DNA of 46,153 nt from positions 1 to 46,153 of the forward strand of contig PDQQ01000019.1 of NCBI GenBank assembly GCA_002747825.1. Direction: 5' to 3'. Positions within the stretch are counted from its first letter, which is position 1, and each line of letters opens with the position of its first letter. Of the stretch, positions 35,796 through 44,409 are shown piece by piece. The DNA is from Deltaproteobacteria bacterium. Its GTDB lineage: Bacteria; Desulfobacterota; Desulfobulbia; Desulfobulbales; Desulfocapsaceae. The position numbers and the translations under genes are program-made. The notes beneath the pieces were generated by a model, which was given only the letters and a program-made list of their open reading frames with translations, ran no database searches and was not told where the DNA came from.

Positions 35796-37307
35796 ATGAT
35801 TTTTGAATCACTGCAGGCCGTTATCGATCCCACCTCCCTGTTTGCGGTGGTGATCGGGACCATTGCTGGTGTACTGGTCGGTGGAATGCCCGGCTTAACC
35901 GCGACGATGGCCGTCGCCTTGCTTATTCCGGTAACCTTTGTGCTTGAACCGCTGACCGGGCTTATCCTTATGGGCGGGGTGTACTGCGGGGCGATGTATG
36001 GTGGTTCAATACCGGCTATTTTGTTGCGAACACCCGGAACACCTGCCGCAGTGGCCACGTCGATAGAAGGGTATCCGATGAGTCAGGCCGGGCATGGCGG
36101 TCTGGCGCTCAAGGTTTCGGTTATTTCCAGCTTTTCCGGCGGTATATTCTCGGCCTTTGTCCTGTTGCTGGTGGCCCCTGTCCTTGCGAAATTCGCCCTC
36201 ACCTTTGGGCCTCCGGAATATTTCCTGCTTGCCATCTTGGGGCTGGTTGGTATTGTTTCGATGGCCGACAACGTCACCAGACTGTTAAAAGCCTTGATAT
36301 CGGGTCTTCTTGGTTTGATTTTGGCTGTGATAGGCACAGACCCGATATCCGGACAACTGCGCTACACCATGGGTTTTACCGATCTCTACGACGGTTTGGC
36401 CTTTATGCCTGCACTTATAGGGATGTTTTCAATATCGCAGATGCTCGATCTCACCAGCGTAAAATCAATCGTTACAGACACCTCTACACTGAAAAAAATC
36501 AAAAGAGAGCGGTTTCCGAAGGGGCTAAAAAAATATATAGGGATTGGCTGCGGAACAGGTACCTTGGTCGGTGTACTCCCCGGCGAAGGTGCGACGATTG
36601 CCGCTTTCTTGAGTTATAATTTTGCCCGCCAGCGTTCGCCGAAAAAACATCTTTTCGGTAAAGGCAATCCTGAAGGTATCGCCGCAGCCGAGGCCGGCAA
36701 CAATGGTTGTGTTGGTGGTTCGCTGATACCTACCCTGACCCTCGGTATTCCAGGTAACAGCGTGGCAGCAGCCCTGCTGGGTGGGCTGCTCGTTCATGGT
36801 CTTATACCCGGTCCGGAATTGTTTACAAAGTATGGTGTAATGACCTATGCCTTTATTCTGTCTCTCTTTATTGCCAATGTGGTGTTTTTGATTCTTGGTC
36901 TTATGATGGCGCCCTATTTTGCCCGAATCTCGCTTATTCCAACGCAGCTGCTTATCCCGGTGGTCTGTGTTTTTTCAATGCTTGGTTCGTACGCGATGAA
37001 CAACAGTGTTCTTGATGTTTTTGTCTGCCTTATCTGTGGTATAGTCGCCGTCGTTCTCGGACGGCTCAATTTTGATATGGGGGCCTTAACGCTTGGACTT
37101 ATCCTTGGGCCTATTGCCGAAACAGGTTTTGCCCAGGCCTTGATTATCGGGCATGGAAGTTATTCGATCTTTTTCAGCCGACCGCAAGCCCTTGTGCTCT
37201 GGGGAATTATTGTCCTGCTGCTGATTCCACCGGCAGTCCAGTTTTACAGGCAGGCAAAAACCGGTAATTACTCAGATGACGATTCACTTCTCAATAAGGC
37301 GTCCTGA
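35796..37307 (+). CDS. tctA: tripartite tricarboxylate transporter large membrane subunit
   Basis: Channel subunit, 503 aa, about 11-12 membrane segments. The family signatures are GTIAGVLVGGMPGLTATMAVALLIPVTF and GVYCGAMYGGSIPAILLRTPGTPAAVATSIEGYPM near the start, with GVLPGEGATIAAFLSYN and NGCVGGSLIPTLTLGIPGNSVAA later. The ATG at 35796 is chosen because GGAGAGAAGG lies just upstream; an in-frame alternative nine codons earlier is not better supported. The 98-bp gap after tctB contains a TCCTCTAAA/TTTAGAGGA inverted repeat. Confidence 0.93.
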   Translation: MIFESLQAVIDPTSLFAVVIGTIAGVLVGGMPGLTATMAVALLIPVTFVLEPLTGLILMGGVYCGAMYGGSIPAILLRTPGTPAAVATSIEGYPMSQAGHGGLALKVSVISSFSGGIFSAFVLLLVAPVLAKFALTFGPPEYFLLAILGLVGIVSMADNVTRLLKALISGLLGLILAVIGTDPISGQLRYTMGFTDLYDGLAFMPALIGMFSISQMLDLTSVKSIVTDTSTLKKIKRERFPKGLKKYIGIGCGTGTLVGVLPGEGATIAAFLSYNFARQRSPKKHLFGKGNPEGIAAAEAGNNGCVGGSLIPTLTLGIPGNSVAAALLGGLLVHGLIPGPELFTKYGVMTYAFILSLFIANVVFLILGLMMAPYFARISLIPTQLLIPVVCVFSMLGSYAMNNSVLDVFVCLICGIVAVVLGRLNFDMGALTLGLILGPIAETGFAQALIIGHGSYSIFFSRPQALVLWGIIVLLLIPPAVQFYRQAKTGNYSDDDSLLNKAS

Positions 37308-37527
37308 ATAAAGGCTGAGAAAAGGCCGTTTTTGAGAAGACTGATGTTTTTTTTGTTATTGTGCCCCTTATGTTAATTGGCTGAAGATACACAATTATAT
37401 AAACGGGAGGCATTGGTTCGAAAAGTTATTTTCAACACCTAAGAATACCTTGGTTTCACACCCATTTTCTGTAAACTAAACGAGTCGGCAATTAAACGAT
37501 CAAAGAAAGATGTTGTGGTTGGAAACA
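37308..37527. other. gene-free convergent region after tctA
   Basis: No gene is seen. A weak terminator-like stretch GGCTGAGAAAAGGCC followed by GTTTTT (about 37313-37332) may end the tct operon, and an 8-T run follows at about 37346-37355. Confidence 0.3.
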
Positions 37528-38103
37528 TCAGGAAATTCGCTCAAAAATGAAGTGCCCTTTCCTTTCTCGTTTCAGAATAAAGTCAAAACGCAACATTTTC
37601 TTCAGCCTTGAGTCGCTGATTGCGTCTTTTCCGTATATCCTGGAACCGACACGGCTCATATAGGATAATCTTCCCCCTGTTTTGATAACTCGAGTTATTT
37701 CGTTTAAAACCCTCTGTTTTTCTTTGATAAGAGGTAAAGTGTTATGCAGATACACTAAGTCAATGCTTTTCTCTCGCAGGCCCGTATCACAGCCGGATTG
37801 AATGATTTCAACATTATCCAGTTTGTTCTTATCAAGCTTTTTTTCAATGATTTTTATGGCCTGCTCGCTTACATCAAGAGCAAACACCCGTCCCTCTTTG
37901 CCGACAGCTTTCGCAGCCGGGATGGTGTTAAAGCCAAGGCCGCATCCGAAATCAAGGATAAAAAAACCCTTTTCAATTCCAGCTAGATTGATTTCTTCGT
38001 CAATATTCCTGAATATCTTTCTGATATTCATAACCAGTCTCATAACCTGAAACGCAAACCAGGGCATTGGTTTTTGTTCATTTCCGTTTTTTATATTGTT
38101 CAT
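37528..38103 (-). CDS. class I SAM-dependent methyltransferase
   Basis: 191-aa cytoplasmic methyltransferase. SAM-binding motif I is FFILDFGCGLGFNTIPAAK, motif II is RVFALDVSEQAIKIIEKKL and motif IV is IDLVYLHNTLPLI, in the usual order. The substrate is unknown; the general type (Methyltransf_11) methylates small molecules, quinones or lipids. It is preceded by a 206-bp gap with no gene. Start: ATG with a modest AAGAGGTTAAAG upstream. Confidence 0.82.
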   Translation of the reverse strand: MNNIKNGNEQKPMPWFAFQVMRLVMNIRKIFRNIDEEINLAGIEKGFFILDFGCGLGFNTIPAAKAVGKEGRVFALDVSEQAIKIIEKKLDKNKLDNVEIIQSGCDTGLREKSIDLVYLHNTLPLIKEKQRVLNEITRVIKTGGRLSYMSRVGSRIYGKDAISDSRLKKMLRFDFILKRERKGHFIFERIS

Positions 38104-38275
38104 TATCTTTAACCTCTTATGTCTGATGCGAGTTCTTTAAAACAGGAAAGGTGATCTACCGGTGAAAAATAAGCTGTGGGAAAAACAAGAAGGGTTTATC
38201 GGGTGCTTCACTCACATATCTTGGAAAAAGGTTTCAGTTGGTACCTTATATGAACCGCCAGCCAGAAGAGGTTGT

Positions 38276-38298
38276 CAGGAAAACTTTACGCTTTCCTG
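38276..38298 (-). terminator. possible terminator hairpin after the pot-gdpD operon
   Basis: CAGGAAA (38276-38282) and TTTCCTG (38292-38298) form a perfect 7-bp stem with a 9-nt loop, just past the gdpD stop. No clear T run follows on the minus strand, so it is only a weak candidate. Confidence 0.35.
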
Positions 38299-38309
38299 CA
38301 GGGCTATGA

Positions 38310-39152
38310 TCAAACCTTTAAAAGACGCTGTCGCAGAGAATGTGGATAATCGGTGATGATCGAGTAGCAACCGGCGTCAATCAACGAGATGGCCTGATCC
38401 ATGTCGTTGACCGTAAAGAGGGAGACGTGGAATCCTTGTTCCGTGAGATTGCGGATCATCGCCTCATCGGTGATCTGGGCATCAGGATGATACCCTGCCA
38501 CGTCGAGCCGCTTCAGATACTCCACCAGATTCTCCGGATGTGCGCCCTCGACAATGGCGGCTAACGGCATTTCCGGCGAGAGTCGGCGCATCTCTTTTAA
38601 ATAATCGTGGTTGAACGAGGAAATGAGAACCAGCTCTTCAGCCCTTGCAGCATGTACAGCCTCCAGCACCTCTCTGACAATAGTCAGATCTCCCGGAGAA
38701 TGGATTTGGTTTTTTATCTCGATGTTTATCGGGAGGTTTTTCTCACGTGTGAAGTTGAGGACATCCTTGAGAGAGGGAATTCGCTGTTTCCCGATGAGAG
38801 AGAGCTCTTCCTCCGAGACATCACCTCTGGCGATGCTGCCAAAGGGATCCTGGGCGACAAACCATGATCCGGCATCAAGGAGCTGCAACTCGTCAAAGCT
38901 GGATTGGCTGGTCAGCCACGGGCGACGGTCGGTAAATTCAGGTCGATCGGCAACATCGGTGGTTCGAGTCAGCTCATCGTCATGAAAGACGATCAGCGTG
39001 CCGTCTACACTCCGCTGCACGTCCATTTCCCAGAAATCAGCACCGACAGCCAACGCCTGTTTGGCGGCAAGTATCGTGTTTTCCGGGGCCAAAGACCGAG
39101 CGCCACGATGGGCACATACGTATCCCGCTTCGGGCAGGAGATCGAAGAACAT
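38310..39152 (-). CDS. glycerophosphodiester phosphodiesterase
   Basis: Hydrolyses glycerophosphodiesters to sn-glycerol 3-phosphate and an alcohol such as choline or ethanolamine. It has the GDPD motifs AHRGARSLAPENT (His15, Arg16, Glu24), EMDVQRSVDG (Glu42, Asp44) and FHDDELTRTT (His57), with NIEIKN further on. The 280 aa lack a signal peptide, so it acts in the cytoplasm on imported substrate, like E. coli UgpQ. Its ATG overlaps the permease stop by one base, so it is translated with the ABC importer upstream. Confidence 0.92.
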   Translation of the reverse strand: MFFDLLPEAGYVCAHRGARSLAPENTILAAKQALAVGADFWEMDVQRSVDGTLIVFHDDELTRTTDVADRPEFTDRRPWLTSQSSFDELQLLDAGSWFVAQDPFGSIARGDVSEEELSLIGKQRIPSLKDVLNFTREKNLPINIEIKNQIHSPGDLTIVREVLEAVHAARAEELVLISSFNHDYLKEMRRLSPEMPLAAIVEGAHPENLVEYLKRLDVAGYHPDAQITDEAMIRNLTEQGFHVSLFTVNDMDQAISLIDAGCYSIITDYPHSLRQRLLKV

Positions 39153-40009
39153 TACTCGTCCTCCTTTTTGGTAAAATAAAAGTTGATTATCGCCAGCACA
39201 GATGTCCCGACAATGAGCATCAGTGATACCGCATTAATGACCGGCGTACTGCCATCGCGTACCTGGAGATAGAGGTTGATCGGCAATGTCGGTTCCGAAC
39301 CCACCAGGAACAAGGTGGTGTTAAAATTCTCAAAACTCATCAGAAAGGCCACAGCCCCGGCCCCGATAATGGCGGGACGCAGAAATTTCAAGGTAATGTG
39401 CCAGATCACGCCAAGCGGGGTGGCACCCAGATTGAGGGCGGCTTCTTCGAGCGAGTGATCAAATTTTCGCAGTCGTGCGGAAATCACCAGGGTGACAAAG
39501 GTGGAAATGAACGAGAATTGTCCAAGAACCACCAGCCAGAAGCTGGGACGGAAGATGCCGAAATCCAGGCCGAATGTATCTTCAAAGAAGGTTCCGGCGG
39601 TATTGGCGGCCAGGAGCAGTGAGATACCCAGGATCACACCGGGAATAACCAGCGGTGCAAGCATCAGAAAATAGAGCAGGCCTTTGAACCGGAAATCCTG
39701 CTTTTCGAAGAGGAAGCTGGCGCAGGTTCCGACGATCACGCTCAGGATCGAGACAAAAAAGGCGGTTTGAAAACTGGTTACGATGGAGAGCAGGTTTTGA
39801 TCGTCATGGAAAAGGCCGATACGTTCGGGCCCGTTGGCAAAGAACCAGTCCAGGCTGAACCCCTGCCAGGGCAGTGACGGATAGTTAGAGTCGTTAAAGG
39901 CCAGTACGCAGGTAACCAACAGTGGGGCGAAGAGGAAGGTGAAATACAACATGATAAAGCCGGTAAACGACCAATCGTATGCCTTGCTTCTGGGCAGTGA
40001 ACGGATCAT
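39152..40009 (-). CDS. Pot-type ABC importer permease (PotC-like)
   Basis: 285-aa membrane permease with six predicted segments. The EAA loop is HSLEEAALNLGATPLGVIWHITLKFLRPAIIGA. The pattern of N-terminal FTGFIMLYFTFLFAPLLVTCVLAFND is typical of PotC-like subunits. It overlaps potB-like by 4 bp and gdpD by 1 bp. Confidence 0.88.
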   Translation of the reverse strand: MIRSLPRSKAYDWSFTGFIMLYFTFLFAPLLVTCVLAFNDSNYPSLPWQGFSLDWFFANGPERIGLFHDDQNLLSIVTSFQTAFFVSILSVIVGTCASFLFEKQDFRFKGLLYFLMLAPLVIPGVILGISLLLAANTAGTFFEDTFGLDFGIFRPSFWLVVLGQFSFISTFVTLVISARLRKFDHSLEEAALNLGATPLGVIWHITLKFLRPAIIGAGAVAFLMSFENFNTTLFLVGSEPTLPINLYLQVRDGSTPVINAVSLMLIVGTSVLAIINFYFTKKEDE

Positions 40010-40860
40010 GAGGCCACCTCCCCGAGCTTCTGGCCTGATATCTTCAAGCCGGCCCAGATAATGAACGAGCTCAGCAACAGCAGTAAAAAGCCGAAGGCGG
40101 AACCCTGGTTCCAGTTGAAGCTGGCGATGAACTGGTTGTAAATCTGTTCGGTGAACCAGAGCGAGTTCTTGCCGCCCATCAGGTTCGGCGTAAGGTAGTT
40201 ACCCAAGGCGAGCATAAAGACAACGATTGACCCGGAGGCGATGCCGGGCTTGCAGTGCGGCACGATGATGGTTCGCCAGATAGTAAACTGCCCTGCCCCC
40301 AGGTCGTGCGCCGCCTCGATAAGGCTGTCGTCGAGGCTTTCCATCACCGAAACCAGCGGTACGACCATAAACAGCATCGAGGTGTACACCAGCCCCATAA
40401 TCATGGTAGCGTCGTTGTAGAGCATCTCAATGGGGGCGTCAATGATACCGAGCTTGAGCATAAAGTAGTTGAGAATACCGGATTCCCGCAGCAGGATCAT
40501 CCAGCCATAGATTCGTACCAGCTCGCTGACCCAGAAGGGCAGAAGCAGCAGGATCATCAATGCGCCCTTGACCTGTACCCTTGCCAGTTTTGCAATAAAA
40601 AAAGAGACCGGCATGGCCAGCAGGAAGGCGATAAAGGTGGTGATGATCGCATACACCGCAGTGCGGACAAAGGTCAGCCAATACACCGGCTCCGAGAAGA
40701 AATTCCTATAGTTCTTAAAGGTCCAGACCATGTCGCCGTAGTCATCTTCACCTCTGAAGCTCATGGTCAGCAGGTCAAGATGCGGCAGTACGATCAAGAG
40801 CAGCAGCCAGATGAGGACCGGCGCAAGACATATCCAAAAGACGAGGCGGGATTGGCGCAT
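40006..40860 (-). CDS. Pot-type ABC importer permease (PotB-like)
   Basis: 284-aa permease with six predicted segments. The N-terminal FWICLAPVLIWLLLLIVLPHLDLLTMSF and the EAA loop DSLIEAAHDLGAGQFTIWRTIIVPHCKPGIASG are family features. It starts 3 bp after the ATPase stop and overlaps the next permease by 4 bp (ATGA). Confidence 0.88.
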   Translation of the reverse strand: MRQSRLVFWICLAPVLIWLLLLIVLPHLDLLTMSFRGEDDYGDMVWTFKNYRNFFSEPVYWLTFVRTAVYAIITTFIAFLLAMPVSFFIAKLARVQVKGALMILLLLPFWVSELVRIYGWMILLRESGILNYFMLKLGIIDAPIEMLYNDATMIMGLVYTSMLFMVVPLVSVMESLDDSLIEAAHDLGAGQFTIWRTIIVPHCKPGIASGSIVVFMLALGNYLTPNLMGGKNSLWFTEQIYNQFIASFNWNQGSAFGFLLLLLSSFIIWAGLKISGQKLGEVAS

Positions 40861-40863
40861 TTT

Positions 40864-41946
40864 CTATTCCTCCGAGCCAAAACAGATGCCTGAATCTGGA
40901 TGCCAGGCCACGAAGATCTCATCGCCCGGTCTGATGTGATCAAACTTGCGGTTCTGCGGCAGGGTTACGATAAGCTCGTGGTCCTCTTTGGTTGTGGTGA
41001 GCAGGCGGCTGTTGGCGCCGTCAAAAAGGATGCTTTTCACTGTCACATCGAAGATATTCAACCCCTTTTTATCCCTGGGCTCAATACGCATCGCCTCGGG
41101 ACGGAGATAAAGGTTGACCTTGTTGTTACCTGGAGAGCTGTCTTGGGTCTTCGTGCGGAATCGGTAGCCTTCGCTCGTGACGATGACCACTTCGTCGTCC
41201 GACCTTTCGGCTATGGTACCGCTCCATCTGTTGTTGTCGCCGACAAACTGGGCCACAAAGGGGGTCTTGGGCTGGCTGTACAGTTCTTGGGGCGTTCCCA
41301 CCTGTTCAAAACGACCTTTGTTCATCACCGCTACTCTGTCGGACATGACCAGCGCTTCAGACTGGTCGTGGGTGATGTAGATAAACGTAGTGCCGACCTT
41401 GGCCTGGAGCTTTTTTAACTCAACCTTCATCTGTTCGCGGAGCTTGAGATCCAAGGCACCCAACGGCTCATCGAGCAAGAGTACCGATGGTTCAAGCACC
41501 AGGCAGCGGGCAATGGCAACCCGCTGTTTCTGCCCGCCGGAAAGCTGGTTGATACGTTTTTCGCCGAATCCCGGCAGACCGACACGTTCTAAAATGGTCT
41601 CGGTCTTCTTTTTAATATCTGTTCGGCTGAACCTGCGCCGTTTCAGGCCAAAGGAGATATTCTCTGCCACATCCATCATTGGGAATAAAGCAAGATGCTG
41701 AAAAACGAGATTGACGGGCCGCAGGTTCGGCGGTACGCCGAGCATGTCTTCTCCGCGAATCTCTATGGTTCCCGAGGAGGGAGAGTCGAAGCCGGCGATC
41801 ATTCGCAAAAGGGTTGTCTTGCCGCAGCCGGAAGGCCCGAGGATCGAGAAAAAAGATCCGGTAGGAACATCGAAAGAAACATCGTCGACCGCGGTGAAAT
41901 CGCCGAATCGTTTTACCAGATCACGGACGGAGAGGTCGTTGCTCAT
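40864..41946 (-). CDS. Pot-type ABC importer ATP-binding protein (PotA-like)
   Basis: 360-aa ATPase. Walker A is GPSGCGKTTLLR, the signature LSGGQKQRVAIARCL, Walker B LLLDEPLGALD and the H-loop YITHDQSEAL. After the ATPase domain is a C-terminal TOBE domain (NLYLRPEAMRIEP, then DGANSRLLTTTKEDHELIV) characteristic of PotA/MalK proteins. It comes between the binding-protein gene and the permeases in the operon. Confidence 0.92.
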   Translation of the reverse strand: MSNDLSVRDLVKRFGDFTAVDDVSFDVPTGSFFSILGPSGCGKTTLLRMIAGFDSPSSGTIEIRGEDMLGVPPNLRPVNLVFQHLALFPMMDVAENISFGLKRRRFSRTDIKKKTETILERVGLPGFGEKRINQLSGGQKQRVAIARCLVLEPSVLLLDEPLGALDLKLREQMKVELKKLQAKVGTTFIYITHDQSEALVMSDRVAVMNKGRFEQVGTPQELYSQPKTPFVAQFVGDNNRWSGTIAERSDDEVVIVTSEGYRFRTKTQDSSPGNNKVNLYLRPEAMRIEPRDKKGLNIFDVTVKSILFDGANSRLLTTTKEDHELIVTLPQNRKFDHIRPGDEIFVAWHPDSGICFGSEE

Positions 41947-42030
41947 AATGTAAATGTCTTGGTAAGTGATGGATGGGGCGGGAAGCCTTGCCGGCTCTCC
42001 GCCCCTCTACAGGCAGTTTCTCGATGAAAC

Positions 42031-43089
42031 TTAGTTTGCAGCTTTGACTTTATCCAGAACCTTTCCTTCCATGCTCTCCAGCTTGGCAGGAACAGGTGGA
42101 TACCAGTTAATTTTGTCGATAACCGCCTGCGGGAAAGAACGGGCGAAGTTGTCAGCAACGGCCTTGTCGGTATATTGCAGAGCACCACTTGATGCCGTCG
42201 CATACTTTTCCTGAGAGGAGAAATATCCGGCATTTTCAGGCTTCATGACGAAGTTGATCCACTTGTATGCGGCGTCGATGTTCTTGGCCTTCGCCGGGAT
42301 GGCAAAGGTGTCGATCCAGCCGAGAGCGCCTTCGGTGGGGGCCTTGAAGTCGATGGCCTTGTTGTCGAGATGGAGTTTCCAGCCGCCGGCATCCCAGGCC
42401 ATGGCAACAAAGACCTCTTCAGAACGCATCGATTCGAGCAGGGAATCTCCGTTGGCCCAGTAATTTTTGACGATCGGCTTGGCATCGATAAGGGTTTCAG
42501 CGATCTTGTCGAGCATGGCTTTATACGCCTTGGGGTCGCCATACAGGGAGAACGGATCGAAACCGAGGGCAAAACCCATGGCGATCAGGGTCGGTCGCTT
42601 GAGGCGATAGCTCACACGGCCTTTGTACTTCGGATCAATGAGAGCCTTGAAGGAATTCGCATCGGGTGCCTTATCACTGTTCACGATCAGACCGGAGGTG
42701 CCCCAACAGAAAGGAACGGCGTAAGACTTGCCGTCAACCTGGGTATTCTTTTTGACTGCTTCCAGCATGGAGGGAATGAACAGCTTCGAGTCGATCTTGG
42801 TGTAATCGAGAGCCTGATAGAGGCCGTATTTTTCCTGAACCGAAGAGATTCGGTCCTGAGAAGGCTGGGCCAGGTCAAAGCCTGCACCGCGGGTGGCGCG
42901 GAGCTTGGCGATCATCTCTTCGTTGTTGGAAAAGGTTACCTCAACCTTGATACCGGTTTCCTTTTCAAAGGTATCAATGAGCTTCTCAGGGGCGTAACCT
43001 TTCCAGGTCAACAGTTTCAACGTTTCCGCCTGGGCGGTGCCTGCCAGCGCGAAGACGGTCAGTACAGCGATTACCAGTAATCTTTTCAT
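42031..43089 (-). CDS. PotD-like periplasmic substrate-binding protein, altered pocket
   Basis: 352-aa periplasmic receptor. Signal peptide 1-21 ends GTAQA. The mature start LKLLTWKGYAPEKLIDTFEKETGIKV and the later GWIDTFAIPAKAKNIDAAYKWINFVMKPENAGYF match the PotD/PotF fold. At the place of the amine-binding acidic pair of E. coli PotD it reads VSYRLKRPTL (about 159-168), so basic residues replace acidic ones. The ligand may therefore be an anion such as a glycerophosphodiester, which fits the gdpD gene at the operon end. The ATG at 43089 has GGAG seven bases upstream; a TTG two codons earlier is less likely. Confidence 0.85.
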   Translation of the reverse strand: MKRLLVIAVLTVFALAGTAQAETLKLLTWKGYAPEKLIDTFEKETGIKVEVTFSNNEEMIAKLRATRGAGFDLAQPSQDRISSVQEKYGLYQALDYTKIDSKLFIPSMLEAVKKNTQVDGKSYAVPFCWGTSGLIVNSDKAPDANSFKALIDPKYKGRVSYRLKRPTLIAMGFALGFDPFSLYGDPKAYKAMLDKIAETLIDAKPIVKNYWANGDSLLESMRSEEVFVAMAWDAGGWKLHLDNKAIDFKAPTEGALGWIDTFAIPAKAKNIDAAYKWINFVMKPENAGYFSSQEKYATASSGALQYTDKAVADNFARSFPQAVIDKINWYPPVPAKLESMEGKVLDKVKAAN

Positions 43090-43269
43090 GTTCAAACTCC
43101 ATTAGTGAGAAAAAGAGAAAAATCCGCCGTCTGACAAACGCAATAACAGATAAAGGCGGCATAGTGAATTGAAGATGCACGCAGTGTTGTTAACGGTACC
43201 CTACGAAACAAGGGGTATCGCTCGCTACGGCAAGCCTCTTTCGCTGGCTGAATCCAACGAAATAATACT

Positions 43270-43298
43270 ATACTAAACGAACAGTCTCCGTTTAACAA
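43270..43298 (-). promoter_or_regulatory. promoter of the pot-gdpD operon
   Basis: On the minus strand TTGTTA (43298-43293) and TAGTAT (43275-43270) are exactly 17 bp apart, about 180 bp before the binding-protein start. It is the best promoter match in the region. Confidence 0.45.
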
Positions 43299-43347
43299 GT
43301 ATGTTACGATATTCCGATACGAACAAAAAATCTGCAATGTTGCTCAA

Positions 43348-43394
43348 ATTCGTAACGAATGTGTGCAAAGCGCATCATCGGTGGAATATATTCC
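43348..43394. promoter_or_regulatory. two palindromes upstream of the pot-gdpD promoter
   Basis: ATTCGT-A-ACGAAT (43348-43360) and GGAATATATTCC (43383-43394) are perfect palindromes 50-100 bp upstream of the promoter at 43270-43298, where activators usually bind. The gap 43090-43487 holds no gene. Confidence 0.4.
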
Positions 43395-43487
43395 GCAAGA
43401 TCAGAATGGTACTACACGTTTCATTTGATGCTACCCCGGATTTCTTGCGCCATTTGAGGATCTGCAATTAACGGGAATGGCCCATCT

Positions 43488-44364
43488 CTAGAAGAGAAAA
43501 CCTGCTTTTTCGAGCTGATCTATGATAGTCCCGGCTTCTCGTCGAATATGGGGATAGGGGTCGTCGAGACACAGTCTGAGGTTTTCTGCCATTGCTGGGG
43601 AGATCTCTTCTTGTGGCTTCCATGTCCACCAACCATGCGTTCGATCATAAATGTAATAGCTTAAACCAGATAGGGCATGGATACGTATAGTTTCTGATTC
43701 AGTGGCCAGGCATTGAAACCAAAAGGGAAGTAATCTCTTATTGTAAATATGGCGAACTGCAGCCAGTGCATTGGAGAGGGTATATTCATCATTTGGATCA
43801 ACCTCTTCCGTTACATACGATATAATACGTTTTTTTGCCTTTCCCCGGACCCAGCGGACATGCAACACATCAACAATCACCAGAGACTGGATCGTCATGG
43901 CCGCCGAGAACCCGATAGTCTGAATATCTTTCAGATATTCGCCCATTCCAGGGATTGCCCCCGGTGAGGCCTGGATTTTTTGGATCGTTTTTTGTGCGAT
44001 ATCCTCCGGCACAGGTCTTTTATCACTGAGTAACGGCAGGATATAGGGGATCAGCTTATGCCCTTTGGCCATCCCCAATGACTGGGTTTCAAAAAGGGCC
44101 TGGGCAATGATGGCCGACTCGTCAGACTGCAGTGCGACGATGGTTTCATCGAGTTTGGGGTTGTGGTAGTAGGTACAATGATGCACGAAGAATGTAAAAA
44201 ACCACGAGTCCGACAACGACGATGCCCCCTTTCCAGCTTGTTATTCGAATTGTTGTTTCCAAAGGATGTGTTTTTTCCCGTTCCTTGGTGTACAATATCC
44301 TTTTTTGACTTTTCCACCCTTCTGGAGGATGTTCCAGAGACCTATCTCCGAAGCGTACATCCAA
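43488..44364 (-). pseudogene. membrane-anchored repeat (HEAT-like) protein, frameshifted near 44157
   Basis: The main frame (43488 to about 44157) encodes about 220 residues of alpha-helical repeats (SDESAIIAQALFETQSLG, PEDIAQKTIQKI, DDPYPHIRREAGTIIDQLEKAG), probably HEAT-type. Upstream, that frame has only a TTG (44216) and unnatural residues. The frame one base away reads a cytoplasmic tail and a membrane helix (WKGGIVVVGLVVFYILRA, SLYLLPQP) and stops at 44138-44146. The two join smoothly if one C is skipped in the CCCC run (plus-strand GGGG, 44157-44160). It may be a sequencing indel, a recent mutation or a +1 slip site. The function is unknown. Confidence 0.5.
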
Positions 44365-44409
44365 CTCTCTTAGAAAACGTTGCTGCGAAGACTCTTTTTA
44401 TAAGTACTA

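Noticed and set aside
37411..37430. GGTTCGA-like sequence resembling a tRNA T-loop
   Set aside because: No acceptor stem or anticodon arm can be built around it.
38340..38349. Perfect DnaA-box sequence TGTGGATAA
   Set aside because: It lies alone inside the 3' end of the gdpD coding region, far from other boxes; probably chance.
44146..44364. Independent small membrane protein of 72 residues
   Set aside because: Its frame ends just where the repeat domain begins in the next frame, so it is more likely the N-terminal part of one interrupted gene.
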